A stretch of 64,000 bases of DNA from the NCBI RefSeq assembly GCF_022023855.1, contig NZ_CP059450.1, positions 1,475,001 through 1,539,000 of the forward strand, in the 5' to 3' direction. The notes under the pieces are model-generated. The model was not told the DNA's origin and did no database searches. It saw only the letters and a list, made by a program, of their open reading frames with translations. Numbering within the stretch: the stretch's first letter is position 1; every line of letters begins with the position of its first letter. The position numbers were made by a program, and so were the translations under genes. Below are positions 53,445 to 61,299 of the stretch, piece after piece. This stretch comes from Azospirillum brasilense. Its GTDB lineage: Bacteria; Pseudomonadota; Alphaproteobacteria; Azospirillales; Azospirillaceae.

Positions 53445-54971
53445 TCAGGACGGAATCCGGACCGTCACCGCGGCCTGCCCGAGACGGGCCTTCCAGAGCT
53501 GTTCGGCCAGCCGTAGGGCGTCGGCGAAGGCCGGTCCGGTGGCGCCGGGAAGGGCGAACAGGGCGAAGGCCGCGGTGCCGACGATGATGCGCTCGGCCCG
53601 CGCGTCGCGCACCGCGCCGGTCCACACCCCCTGCCAATATTCCAGGCTGGTACCGCGCGGGCGCGGCGTCGGCGGCGGCTCCTCCATGCAGGCGGGTAGG
53701 ATGAGGTCCTCCGCCGCGCCGTTGACCAGCCGATGGATGGACGAGGGGCGGAAGGGAGTGAACTGGGCGACATCGCGCACGCTGCCCAGCACGGCCATGT
53801 GCTTCCAGCCGAGGATGCGGGCGGCATCGCGGTGCAACTCCCGGTAGGTCGGTTTGGCCGCGCCCAGCAGGGAGGTCTTTGCCTTGGACGGCTTCAGCAG
53901 ATGCACGGCCTCGAACACGGCGGAGCGGGTCTGGGTCAGCCGGTGCAGCCCGATCAGCCGGTAGATCTGCGGGGACAGGGCAGCGAGCGGCGCGTAGGCG
54001 ATCCGCTGCGCCGCCAGCGCCGCCGCGATCTCCCGCCCGTTGGTGCAGACCGGAATGCCCACGGTGGGCGCGATGAACTCGTACCGGCCGGAGGCCGCGC
54101 TGCAGCCCGTGCTGCCGTGCAGCAGCACCCGGTGGCCGGCCTGCGCGACCAGCCGTGCCGCGTGGAAGAACCAGGGCGGGTTATGGTAGTTGGGCGAGGT
54201 GAAGCAGGGCCAGTCGATGTCCGCCTGGATCGTCCGCCCCAGCCCTGCGGCGACGTGTGCCCGCATCGCCCGCACCATCCCGGCGAGTTCCGGCGCGGTC
54301 GAGCCGCGCATCCGCATCATGCCGAGAAGCGCGCCGACCTGCACCGGATCGGCCTCGCCCGCGAGGATGATGGTCATCGCTTCCTCCGCCTCCTCGGCGG
54401 TCAGCGGGCGACCGTGGCCGCCCCCGGCGACGCCCAGCACGCCGATATGGCGGGCCAGACGGTCCTGCGCGGGGGCGTCCGGCGCGATTCCGTCCAGCTT
54501 GGCATCGATCTGGGCCGGGGACGGCTGGCCCTCCAGCAGGCCGGCGGGTCTCACCCGGAGCGGTGGCGCCGCGATGCCGGTCGGCACGTTCCAGCGGGGA
54601 TCGAAGGTTTCGTCGACCACCGGGCGTTCCGCCAGCGGCTCGAACAGGGCGTCGATCCCGCGCGCCAGCGCCTGGACACGCGGGCGCAGCGCTTCGGCGA
54701 AGGGCGTCGGCACCAGACCGCGGCCCGAGCGGATGAACAGGGGGTCGCCGAACTCCTCGCGCATCTGCGCCAGAAGCCGGCTGAGCGCCGAGGTTTGCAG
54801 ACCGAGGTCGCGGGCGGCCAGCGTGACGTTCCGTTTCGACAGCAGCGCGTCCAGCGCAACGATCAGACGCCCACGCGACAGCGGGTTCTCCTGGTTGCCG
54901 GGAGCCGTCTGGCGCGGACCAGACGTCTCCGGCTCCGGGCGCGCCGCGGCGCCCTTCCTCTTGACCGTCAT
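53445..54971 (-). CDS. LysR-type HTH fused to a TrpD2/YbiB-like (anthranilate phosphoribosyltransferase-fold) domain
   Basis: A 508-residue fusion. Residues about 35-105 are a LysR winged helix (LSRGRLIVALDALLSKRNVT, TSALSRLLAQMREEFGDPLF, GRGLVPTPFAEAL). After a linker, residues about 170-490 follow the TrpD fold: GRPLTAEEAEEAMTIILAGE and ALLGMMRMRGSTAPELAGMVRAM for the small helical domain, then LLHGSTGCSAASGRYEF and HLLKPSKAKTSLLGAAKPTYRELH. The PRPP loop GTGGDG of real anthranilate phosphoribosyltransferases is absent, as in E. coli YbiB (TrpD2), which binds DNA or RNA. No LysR co-inducer domain is present. A Fur-like site lies upstream, so the gene is probably iron-regulated. Role unknown; a novel regulator or nucleic-acid-binding protein is inferred. 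Confidence 0.82.
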   Translation of the reverse strand: MTVKRKGAAARPEPETSGPRQTAPGNQENPLSRGRLIVALDALLSKRNVTLAARDLGLQTSALSRLLAQMREEFGDPLFIRSGRGLVPTPFAEALRPRVQALARGIDALFEPLAERPVVDETFDPRWNVPTGIAAPPLRVRPAGLLEGQPSPAQIDAKLDGIAPDAPAQDRLARHIGVLGVAGGGHGRPLTAEEAEEAMTIILAGEADPVQVGALLGMMRMRGSTAPELAGMVRAMRAHVAAGLGRTIQADIDWPCFTSPNYHNPPWFFHAARLVAQAGHRVLLHGSTGCSAASGRYEFIAPTVGIPVCTNGREIAAALAAQRIAYAPLAALSPQIYRLIGLHRLTQTRSAVFEAVHLLKPSKAKTSLLGAAKPTYRELHRDAARILGWKHMAVLGSVRDVAQFTPFRPSSIHRLVNGAAEDLILPACMEEPPPTPRPRGTSLEYWQGVWTGAVRDARAERIIVGTAAFALFALPGATGPAFADALRLAEQLWKARLGQAAVTVRIPS

Positions 54972-55020
54972 GTGATTTCAGCCCGAATGCGGTTGCTTGG
55001 CCGGTTCACGGCTGCATACC

Positions 55021-55039
55021 ATGATAATGATACGCATTT
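55021..55039. promoter_or_regulatory. Fur-box-like site upstream of the LysR-TrpD2 gene
   Basis: atgataatgatacgcattt fits the GATAATGATAATCATTATC consensus well in its left half. It lies 50-68 bp upstream of the fusion gene's start, in a short AT-rich stretch, a normal place for a Fur-repressed promoter. Confidence 0.6.
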
Positions 55040-55108
55040 GCATGCCAAAGCAACACGCACGCCCCTCCCCTTCTTCGCTCGGAGGAAGGGGTCGGGGGCT
55101 TGTGGTCC

Positions 55109-55480
55109 TTAGTCCTCGGACTCCACGGGCTTGGGGGCTGCGGCCTGCTCCGCCTGGATCCGCTCGACGATGCGGGTCAGCGCCGCCGCGTCCAGGGGGC
55201 TGTCCATGTTCAGGTCCTGGGCGAACTTGCGGATCACGCCAATGGCACGGCGCCGGGTCACGATGTCGACGTCACCGGGCCGCGTCCGCTCGACCACCGG
55301 CCCCTTGTAGTAGCCGCTGCCGACGCGCCACTGGCGTTGGCCGTCCGCCCGCCATTTGGTGCCGTCGGACAGCACCATGCAGCGGTTACCCTCGGTGAAG
55401 GCATCGACGGTGGCGATCCTCTCCGGGCCGGTCTGGCTGTTGTGGATCGTCACCTGATCCCCGACCCTGAACGCTGTCAT
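55109..55480 (-). CDS. Hypothetical protein with a KOW/SH3-like N-terminus
   Basis: A 123-residue soluble protein. The N-terminus FRVGDQVTIHNSQTGPERIATVDAF resembles small SH3-like barrels; WRADGQRQWRVGSGYYKGP follows. I know no family. It lies 22 bp downstream of another hypothetical gene on the same strand and probably shares its transcript. Confidence 0.6.
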   Translation of the reverse strand: MTAFRVGDQVTIHNSQTGPERIATVDAFTEGNRCMVLSDGTKWRADGQRQWRVGSGYYKGPVVERTRPGDVDIVTRRRAIGVIRKFAQDLNMDSPLDAAALTRIVERIQAEQAAAPKPVESED

Positions 55481-55502
55481 TCTGTGATCATCCTCATCTC
55501 GG

Positions 55503-56105
55503 TCAGTCGCTGTCCGACACCGGACCTCCGGAACGGAATCCCGCGCCCTGGTCGCTCTCGCGCCGCTCCTCTACCGCCGCCATCAACCGCGACTTCGCGG
55601 TGGCACGGCTGTCGGGCGCCCCATCGTCCGTCCGCTTGCCCGGCGGCTGGCTCCGCGAGGCGGAGCGCACACCATTCAACGCCGCCAGGAAACCGGTGGC
55701 CGGACGCATCGTCCTGCCGCCGCGCAGGCCGGGCGGCGAACCCGCTGGCGGCGCCGAAGGCGACGATGCCGGGGGTTGCGGCTTCGCCGCGGGGACGGGG
55801 ACGCGGGCAGGGACGACGTCGACCTCCACCTCCTCATGCGGCGCCCGCCGTTCGGCGGCCTCGGCATGGGCGAGGCTGGTGGCTCGTTCCACGACCAGCG
55901 TCCGGCATTCGCCGTCCAGCGTTTCGTAAACGCGCTTGGCCTCGTTCAGTTCATGCAGATCTTCCGTTTCCAGCGTGCGGTCCAGCGCGCTGGAGAGCAG
56001 CCGGAACTCCAGCACACCCGGCACCCGCGCCTCGTCCACGGCGCGCTTCAGCACGCCGACGGCTTGCAGGGTTTCACGGTCTAGTGCGCCTTCGGACATC
56101 GACAT
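55503..56105 (-). CDS. Hypothetical protein with a Pro-rich disordered middle
   Basis: A 200-residue protein, not recognised. Residues 1-90 look helical (LQAVGVLKRAVDEARVPGVLEFRLLSSALDRTL). Residues 95-150 are Pro/Ala/Ser-rich and probably disordered. No signal or membrane segment. Start uncertain: ATG codons at 56105 and 56099 both lack a ribosome-binding site. Confidence 0.55.
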   Translation of the reverse strand: MSMSEGALDRETLQAVGVLKRAVDEARVPGVLEFRLLSSALDRTLETEDLHELNEAKRVYETLDGECRTLVVERATSLAHAEAAERRAPHEEVEVDVVPARVPVPAAKPQPPASSPSAPPAGSPPGLRGGRTMRPATGFLAALNGVRSASRSQPPGKRTDDGAPDSRATAKSRLMAAVEERRESDQGAGFRSGGPVSDSD

Positions 56106-56158
56106 GCTGTGGGTTGAACGGCAGGATCACCCGAAATATCGGCTGAGCCTGGGCGGGG

Positions 56159-56917
56159 TCAAGTGCGATCCGGCACCGTTCCGGCTTCATCCTCCGGTTC
56201 GACGGCACCGCGTCTTTGCAGCCACAGGGCGACAAGCCAGCACAGCGCGGCCCAGCCCGCCCCGACGCACCAGCCCGCCAGGACGTCGGTCGGCCAATGG
56301 ACGCCCAGATAGACGCGGCTGCACCCGACCAGCAGCGTCACCGCCATCGCCACGACGAGCACATAGGCCTTCTGCCGCTTCCCCTCGACGAAGCGCGCCA
56401 GCATCGCCCCCAGCGTCAGGAAGACGACCGCCGACAGCAGCGAATGGCCGCTGGGGAAGCTGGCGGTGAAGACGATGTCGCCGTGGGGGACGATGTCCGG
56501 GCGCTCCCGCCCGATCTGGTTCTTCAGCAGGCCGCTGATCGCCATGCCGCCGCCGACCGACAGCAGCACCAGGAGCGACGCCCCGCGCTTCCCCTGGAGC
56601 AGCAGGAAACCCACCGTCACCGCGGTGATCAGCGACAGCACGGTGATGCTGCCAAGCGCCGTGACGTCGCGCGCCGCGTTGTGAAGCCAGGGCGGCCCCA
56701 GCGGCATCGCCGGATCGCCGGCCACCCGCAGCGCCATCAGCACCGCGCGGTCGAAGGCCGCCGTCTCGCCCTCGATCACCTCGCCGGCCAGCAAGGCGAA
56801 GGCCAGGATCAGCCCGGCGCTGACCGCCATACCGACGAGAAGCCTCAACTCGTGCCGGCCGAGCCTCGTCCAGAAGCCGGGTGCCCTCAATCCTGCCAGC
56901 GCCATCGCCCGTCCCAT
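56159..56917 (-). CDS. PAP2-family membrane phosphatase
   Basis: A 252-residue membrane protein with about six helices. The three PAP2 phosphatase motifs are complete: KNQIGRERP, FPSGH and SRVYLGVHWPTDVLAG. It likely dephosphorylates an isoprenoid or phospholipid phosphate (undecaprenyl-PP, phosphatidate) on the periplasmic side. The alternative starts within the first 5 codons cannot be told apart. Confidence 0.9.
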   Translation of the reverse strand: MGRAMALAGLRAPGFWTRLGRHELRLLVGMAVSAGLILAFALLAGEVIEGETAAFDRAVLMALRVAGDPAMPLGPPWLHNAARDVTALGSITVLSLITAVTVGFLLLQGKRGASLLVLLSVGGGMAISGLLKNQIGRERPDIVPHGDIVFTASFPSGHSLLSAVVFLTLGAMLARFVEGKRQKAYVLVVAMAVTLLVGCSRVYLGVHWPTDVLAGWCVGAGWAALCWLVALWLQRRGAVEPEDEAGTVPDRT

Positions 56918-57020
56918 GCCTTCCGTCCGTCACAGACCGGTTATGGGAACGCCGGCCCGCACGGAAAAGGTCCGCCGGGCCGGACAAGCCGCGGCCACGC
57001 GGTCGCCCACGATCGGTTGC

Positions 57021-57054
57021 CCCGCAAACATAAAGATATCTTTATGCTTGCGGG
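57021..57054. promoter_or_regulatory. 34-bp near-perfect palindrome upstream of ahcY, possible SahR operator
   Basis: The core cataaagatatctttatg (57029-57046) is a perfect 18-bp palindrome. It is flanked by cccgcaa (57021-57027) and ttgcggg (57048-57054), which are also complementary, leaving one mismatched pair (57028/57047). It starts 129 bp upstream of the ahcY start. ArsR-type SahR repressors control ahcY and methionine genes in proteobacteria through AT-rich palindromes around GATATC-like cores, so SahR or a related regulator is the likely ligand. Confidence 0.6.
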
Positions 57055-57149
57055 GGCCGGATGGCGCTGCTACACCAACGCCACAGCGGGCCGGTGCGCC
57101 CGCCCCTTTTCATTGCTGTCCTACGAACAGCCGCCCAGGAGACCCCCCG

Positions 57150-58454
57150 ATGGCCGCGCCCGCCAACTTCACCGACTACAAGGTCAAGGACATCAGCCTC
57201 GCCGAGTGGGGCCGCAAGGAAATCACCATCGCCGAGACCGAGATGCCCGGCCTGATGGCGCTGCGCGCGGAGTTCGGCGAGACGAAGCCGCTGGCCGGCG
57301 CCCGCATCGTCGGCTGCCTGCACATGACCATCCAGACCGCCGTGCTGATCGAGACGCTGACCGCTCTCGGCGCGACCGTCCGCTGGTCGTCCTGCAACAT
57401 CTTCTCGACCCAGGACCAGGCCGCCGCCGCCATCGCCGCCGCCGGCATCCCGGTCTTCGCCTGGAAGGGCGAGACGGAGGAAGAGTTCTGGTGGTGCATC
57501 GAGCAGACCCTGCGCGGTCCGGACGGCTGGACCCCGAACATGATCCTGGACGACGGCGGCGACGTCACCCAGATCATGCACGACAAGTATCCGGAGATGC
57601 TGGCCGAGGTCCGCGGCCTGTCGGAGGAGACCACCACCGGCGTCCACCGTCTCTATGAGATGATGAAGAAGGGCACGCTGAAGGTTCCGGCCATCAACGT
57701 GAACGACAGCGTCACCAAGTCGAAGTTCGACAACCTCTACGGCTGCCGCGAGTCGCTGGTCGACGGCATCAAGCGCGCCACCGACGTGATGGTGGCCGGC
57801 AAGGTCGCCGTGGTCGCCGGCTACGGCGACGTGGGCAAGGGCTCGGCCGCCTCGCTGCGCTCGCAGGGCGCGCGCGTCCTGGTGACGGAGATCGACCCGA
57901 TCACCGCGCTCCAGGCCGCCATGGAAGGCTATCAGGTCGTCACGATGGACGAGGCCGCGCCGCAAGGCGACATCTTCGTCACCGCGACCGGCAACGTGGA
58001 CGTCATCACGCTGGACCACATGCGCCAGATGAAGGACCGCGCCATCGTCTGCAACATCGGCCACTTCGACAGCGAGATCCAGATCGAGGCTCTTCGCAAC
58101 TACAAGTGGGAAGAGGTCAAGCCGCAGGTTGACGAGGTTGTCTTCCCCGACGGCAAGCGCCTGATCGTCCTGGCCCAGGGCCGCCTGGTGAACCTCGGCT
58201 GCGCCACCGGCCACCCGAGCTTCGTGATGAGCGCCAGCTTCACCAACCAGGTGCTGGCCCAGATCGAGCTGTGGACCAACGCCGCCAGCTACGAGAACAA
58301 GGTCTACGTGCTGCCGAAGCACCTGGACGAGAAGGTCGCCCGCCTGCATCTGGACAAGATCGGCGCCAAGCTGACCACGCTGTCCGCCAAGCAGGCCGAG
58401 TACATCGGCGTGAAGGTCGAAGGCCCGTTCAAGCCGGACCACTACCGCTACTAA
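57150..58454 (+). CDS. ahcY: S-adenosylhomocysteine hydrolase
   Basis: A 434-residue enzyme of the SAM cycle; it splits SAH into adenosine and homocysteine. The family start is AAPANFTDYKVKDISLAEWGRKEI. Substrate-site residues include HMTIQTAVLIETL and NVNDSVTKSKFDN. The NAD motif GYGDVGKGSA begins at about residue 224. The C-terminal tail ends KPDHYRY as usual. The ATG at 57150 has an aggaga site 7 bases upstream; longer in-frame reading up to 56916 would cross the palindrome and is rejected. Confidence 0.97.
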   Translation: MAAPANFTDYKVKDISLAEWGRKEITIAETEMPGLMALRAEFGETKPLAGARIVGCLHMTIQTAVLIETLTALGATVRWSSCNIFSTQDQAAAAIAAAGIPVFAWKGETEEEFWWCIEQTLRGPDGWTPNMILDDGGDVTQIMHDKYPEMLAEVRGLSEETTTGVHRLYEMMKKGTLKVPAINVNDSVTKSKFDNLYGCRESLVDGIKRATDVMVAGKVAVVAGYGDVGKGSAASLRSQGARVLVTEIDPITALQAAMEGYQVVTMDEAAPQGDIFVTATGNVDVITLDHMRQMKDRAIVCNIGHFDSEIQIEALRNYKWEEVKPQVDEVVFPDGKRLIVLAQGRLVNLGCATGHPSFVMSASFTNQVLAQIELWTNAASYENKVYVLPKHLDEKVARLHLDKIGAKLTTLSAKQAEYIGVKVEGPFKPDHYRY

Positions 58455-58481
58455 GCGGATCCGAACGGATCGGAACGGAAA

Positions 58482-58508
58482 GGGCCGCCCCACGGGGCGG
58501 CCCTTTTT
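58482..58508 (+). terminator. Rho-independent terminator of ahcY
   Basis: gggccgcccc (58482-58491) pairs perfectly with ggggcggccc (58494-58503), followed by ttttt. It lies 27 bp after the ahcY stop. Confidence 0.9.
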
Positions 58509-58559
58509 GTGTTTAAGGTGCGCTGTTGCCCCACCCTTCCCACGGCTTCGCCGCGGGCC

Positions 58560-58645
58560 CCTTCCCTCCCCCGCTGACGCAGGAGAGGGAGTTCAATCCC
58601 CTCCCCTGCGAAGCGGGGGAGGGTCAGGGAGGGGGCAAGACTTCC
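58560..58645. repeat. GC-rich intergenic repeat-like segment
   Basis: Two overlapping ctcccc/gggagg inverted repeats, including cccctgcgaagcggggg, make a strongly folded intergenic block between the ahcY terminator and the end of the lipoprotein gene. Similar cccctcccc blocks occur in this window at about 55065-55100 and 44360-44390, suggesting a dispersed REP-like family, though I could not count copies genome-wide. Confidence 0.45.
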
Positions 58646-58658
58646 CTGCTGCCGAACG

Positions 58659-59246
58659 TTACCGCCGCACCATCGGCGCCAGATCCTTGCGGATGCCGGC
58701 GTCCAGCCGTGCGTTCAAATCGTCCATCATACGGCGGACGAGGTCCTGCAGGGTCGCCTCGCGGTCGGCCACCGAGATGTTCTCCGGCACCGTTGTGGAG
58801 TGGGTCACCGTCGCCTTGGTCATGCCGCGGAAGGTCGTCTCGCCGGGCAGCTCGCCGCCGATCTCCACTTCGATCCGACCGTCGTAGCGCTGGGCCTGAT
58901 CGTTGGTGAAGTAGCCCTTCACCCCGCCGGTCTTGGGAAGCTGCACCTCGACGATGCTGGCGTCGCGGATGGTGACGCGGACGCGGCCCGGCCCGCCCGC
59001 GGCCTGGAGCCGCTCGTTGGCCCAGCGGCGCACCGCCTCGGCGGGCGGCAGGGGGATGCGCTGGTCGACGGTGGTGCCGGCCGGACGGTGGGCGTCCACC
59101 ACGTCGACGCCGCCCGCGCTCAGCATGATCGGGCCGAAGTTGGAATAGTCGATGGGCCGGGCCGCCGGACGCGGCGGCGTGCTCTGGCAGGCCGTCAGGG
59201 CCACGGTGGCGAGAGCGGCGGCGAGAACGAAACGGCGGGTGGGCAT
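58659..59246 (-). CDS. Lipoprotein of unknown function
   Basis: A 195-residue exported lipoprotein with signal MPTRRFVLAAALATVALTAC. The mature protein has VDVVDAHRPAGTTVDQRIPLPP and AVRRWANERLQAAGGPGRVRV early on. Positions 100-195 show alternating beta-like blocks ending with REATLQDLVRRMMDDLNARL. I recognise no named family. The ATG at 59246 has a ggag site. It is 79 bp downstream of hslO. Confidence 0.75.
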   Translation of the reverse strand: MPTRRFVLAAALATVALTACQSTPPRPAARPIDYSNFGPIMLSAGGVDVVDAHRPAGTTVDQRIPLPPAEAVRRWANERLQAAGGPGRVRVTIRDASIVEVQLPKTGGVKGYFTNDQAQRYDGRIEVEIGGELPGETTFRGMTKATVTHSTTVPENISVADREATLQDLVRRMMDDLNARLDAGIRKDLAPMVRR

Positions 59247-59325
59247 GATCGCTCCGGTGAGACGGAAAAACGGCGCGGCACTATAGCCGCGCCGTTTCCC
59301 AAGCGCATCCGGAACCTGGAGCCCC

Positions 59326-60273
59326 CTACTTCGCCGTCCCATAGACCCGGTCGAGGTCCGCGTCGTCGAAGTGGTAGGCGGTGGAGCAGAACTGGCAGAC
59401 CACCTCGACCCGCCCGTCGTCGATCTTCAGGCTCTGCACCTCGTCCCGCGGCAGGCTGGACAGCATGTCCGACACCCGCTCGCGCGAGCAGCGGCAGCCG
59501 AAGCGCAGGGCCTTGGGCTGCCACACCCGCACGCCGTCCTCGTGGAACAGGCGGAACAGCAGGTCGCGGGCCGGCAGCTCCGGGTCGAGAAGCTCGTCGC
59601 CGGTGGTGCTGGACAGCAGGACCATGGCGCGGCGCCACGCGTCCTCGTCGCCGGAGCCGAGCACCTTTTCCGTGGCGTCCTGCGGCAGGCGCTGGATCAT
59701 GATTCCGCCGGCCCGCCAGGCGCCCTTGCTGCCGTCCGGCAGGGTCTCCTGGTCCACCGACACGGTCAGGCCGGTGTCGATCTGCTCCGACTGGCGGAAG
59801 TAATGCTGCACGCAATCGGCCAGCGTCTTGCCGTACAGCTCGACGATGCCCTGGTAGCGCTCGGTGTTCGGCCCCTGGTCCACGGTGAAGGCGATGTGGC
59901 CCTTGCCGAGCAGGGCCGGCGCCGGGGCGATGGCCACGTCGTCGGCGGCCTTGGCCAGCGCTTCCTCGTCGAACTGGGCGTAGGCGCGGATGTCGCCGAC
60001 CGAGGTGATGTCCGCCACCATCAGCCGGACCGGCCCGTCGCCCTTGGTCTGGAGCGTGAAGATGCCGTCGTATTTCAGCATGCTGGACAACAGCATGGCG
60101 AGCGTCATCGTCTCGGCCAGGAAGCGGGCGACCGGCTCCGGATAGGCGTGGCGGGTCAGGATTTCGTCCAGCGCGGGGCCCAACTTCACCATGCGGCCGC
60201 GCAGGCGCGACGCCTCGATCTGGAAGGGCAGAACGAGATCGTCGGTGATCGGTTGGACGGAAGGATCGTCCAT
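59326..60273 (-). CDS. hslO: Redox-regulated chaperone Hsp33
   Basis: A 315-residue cytosolic holdase chaperone. The redox zinc site is intact: CRCSRERV and CQFCSTAYHF give the C-x-C and C-x-x-C pairs. The N-terminal domain starts with QPITDDLVLPFQIEASRLRGRMVKLG. The ATG at 60273 is chosen because gagg lies 6 bases upstream; the ATG at 60300 is buried in the stem of a 17-bp hairpin. It follows argF by about 110 bp. Confidence 0.94.
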   Translation of the reverse strand: MDDPSVQPITDDLVLPFQIEASRLRGRMVKLGPALDEILTRHAYPEPVARFLAETMTLAMLLSSMLKYDGIFTLQTKGDGPVRLMVADITSVGDIRAYAQFDEEALAKAADDVAIAPAPALLGKGHIAFTVDQGPNTERYQGIVELYGKTLADCVQHYFRQSEQIDTGLTVSVDQETLPDGSKGAWRAGGIMIQRLPQDATEKVLGSGDEDAWRRAMVLLSSTTGDELLDPELPARDLLFRLFHEDGVRVWQPKALRFGCRCSRERVSDMLSSLPRDEVQSLKIDDGRVEVVCQFCSTAYHFDDADLDRVYGTAK

Positions 60274-60297
60274 GATGTCCTCGAAGTTACGACAGGC

Positions 60298-60349
60298 CAT
60301 GGCCCGGCGCCGCCTTCCCGCTCATCGCGGGGGGCGGCGCCGGGCCATG
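60298..60349. repeat. 17-bp perfect inverted repeat between argF and hslO
   Basis: Bases 60298-60314 pair perfectly with 60333-60349, and the loop contains a further 5-bp stem (cccgc with gcggg). It lies just before the hslO ribosome-binding site, without a T-run on the coding side. It could be a processing/attenuation hairpin or a bidirectional terminator. Confidence 0.85.
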
Positions 60350-60384
60350 ACTCCAATTCCAAGGGCTCTTAGCCCCAAGTGCTC

Positions 60385-61299
60385 TTAAATAGTGGCGCCG
60401 AGGCACCATGCCAGTATGGCCTTCTGGGCGTGCAGGCGATTTTCCGCCTCGTCCCAGACGACCGAATGCCGGCCGTCGATCACCCCGTCGGTCACTTCCT
60501 CCCCGCGATGGGCGGGCAGGCAGTGCATGAAGAGGGCATCAGGGGCAGCCAGCGCCATCAGCGCCTCGTTCACCTGATAGGGCGTCAGGATCGCCGCCCG
60601 CTCGTCCACGTCGGTGTTGTGCATGGAGGCCCAGGCGTCGGTGACCACGCAGTCGGCGCCGCGCACGGCCTCCTCCGGCGAGGCGGTGACGGTGATCCGC
60701 CCGCCCTCGCGCTTCACCCAGTCGAGCAGCTCCGGCGCCGGGCCGTAGATCTCCGGGCAGCCGAGGCGGATCTCCACGCCGAGGCGCACCGCCACATGGA
60801 CCCAGCTGACCGCCACGTTGTTCACGTCGCCGATCCAGGCCACCGTGCGCCCTTCGATGGGGCCGCGATGCTCCTCGAAGGTCATCACGTCGGCCATGAT
60901 CTGGCAGGGGTGCGACTGGTCGGTCAGGCCGTTGATGATCGGCACCGAGGCGAACTCGGCCAGCTCCTGCACGCGCTCCTCGCCCATGGTGCGGACCATC
61001 ACCGCGTCCACATAGCGGGACAGCACGCGGGCGGTGTCGCCGATGGTCTCGCCGCGGCCGAGCTGCATGTCGTCGGGCTTCAGCACCACCACGTCGCCGC
61101 CGAGCTGGCGCATGCCCACCTCGAAGGAGACGCGGGTGCGGGTCGACGGCTTCTCGAAGATCATCGCCAGCGTGCGGCCCGCGAACAGCGAGCGGTAGGC
61201 CGGGATGTCCCTCTTGATGGTCGCGGCCATGGCGAGGATCTGGCGCAGGGTGGCCTTGTCCAGCCGGTCGATGTCGAGGAAATGACGAACGGCGGGCAT
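60385..61299 (-). CDS. argF: Ornithine carbamoyltransferase
   Basis: A 304-residue enzyme of arginine synthesis, converting ornithine and carbamoyl phosphate to citrulline. Carbamoyl-phosphate site FEKPSTRTRVSFE; HPCQIMAD; ornithine-site DAWASM and the catalytic loop HCLPAHRG. Its ATG shares a base with the argD stop (TGATG), so the two are coupled. Confidence 0.96.
   Translation of the reverse strand: MPAVRHFLDIDRLDKATLRQILAMAATIKRDIPAYRSLFAGRTLAMIFEKPSTRTRVSFEVGMRQLGGDVVVLKPDDMQLGRGETIGDTARVLSRYVDAVMVRTMGEERVQELAEFASVPIINGLTDQSHPCQIMADVMTFEEHRGPIEGRTVAWIGDVNNVAVSWVHVAVRLGVEIRLGCPEIYGPAPELLDWVKREGGRITVTASPEEAVRGADCVVTDAWASMHNTDVDERAAILTPYQVNEALMALAAPDALFMHCLPAHRGEEVTDGVIDGRHSVVWDEAENRLHAQKAILAWCLGATI

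Noticed and set aside
53445..54971. Anthranilate phosphoribosyltransferase TrpD
   Set aside because: The PRPP-binding GTGGDG loop is missing, no trp genes are nearby, and a LysR HTH is fused at the N-terminus.
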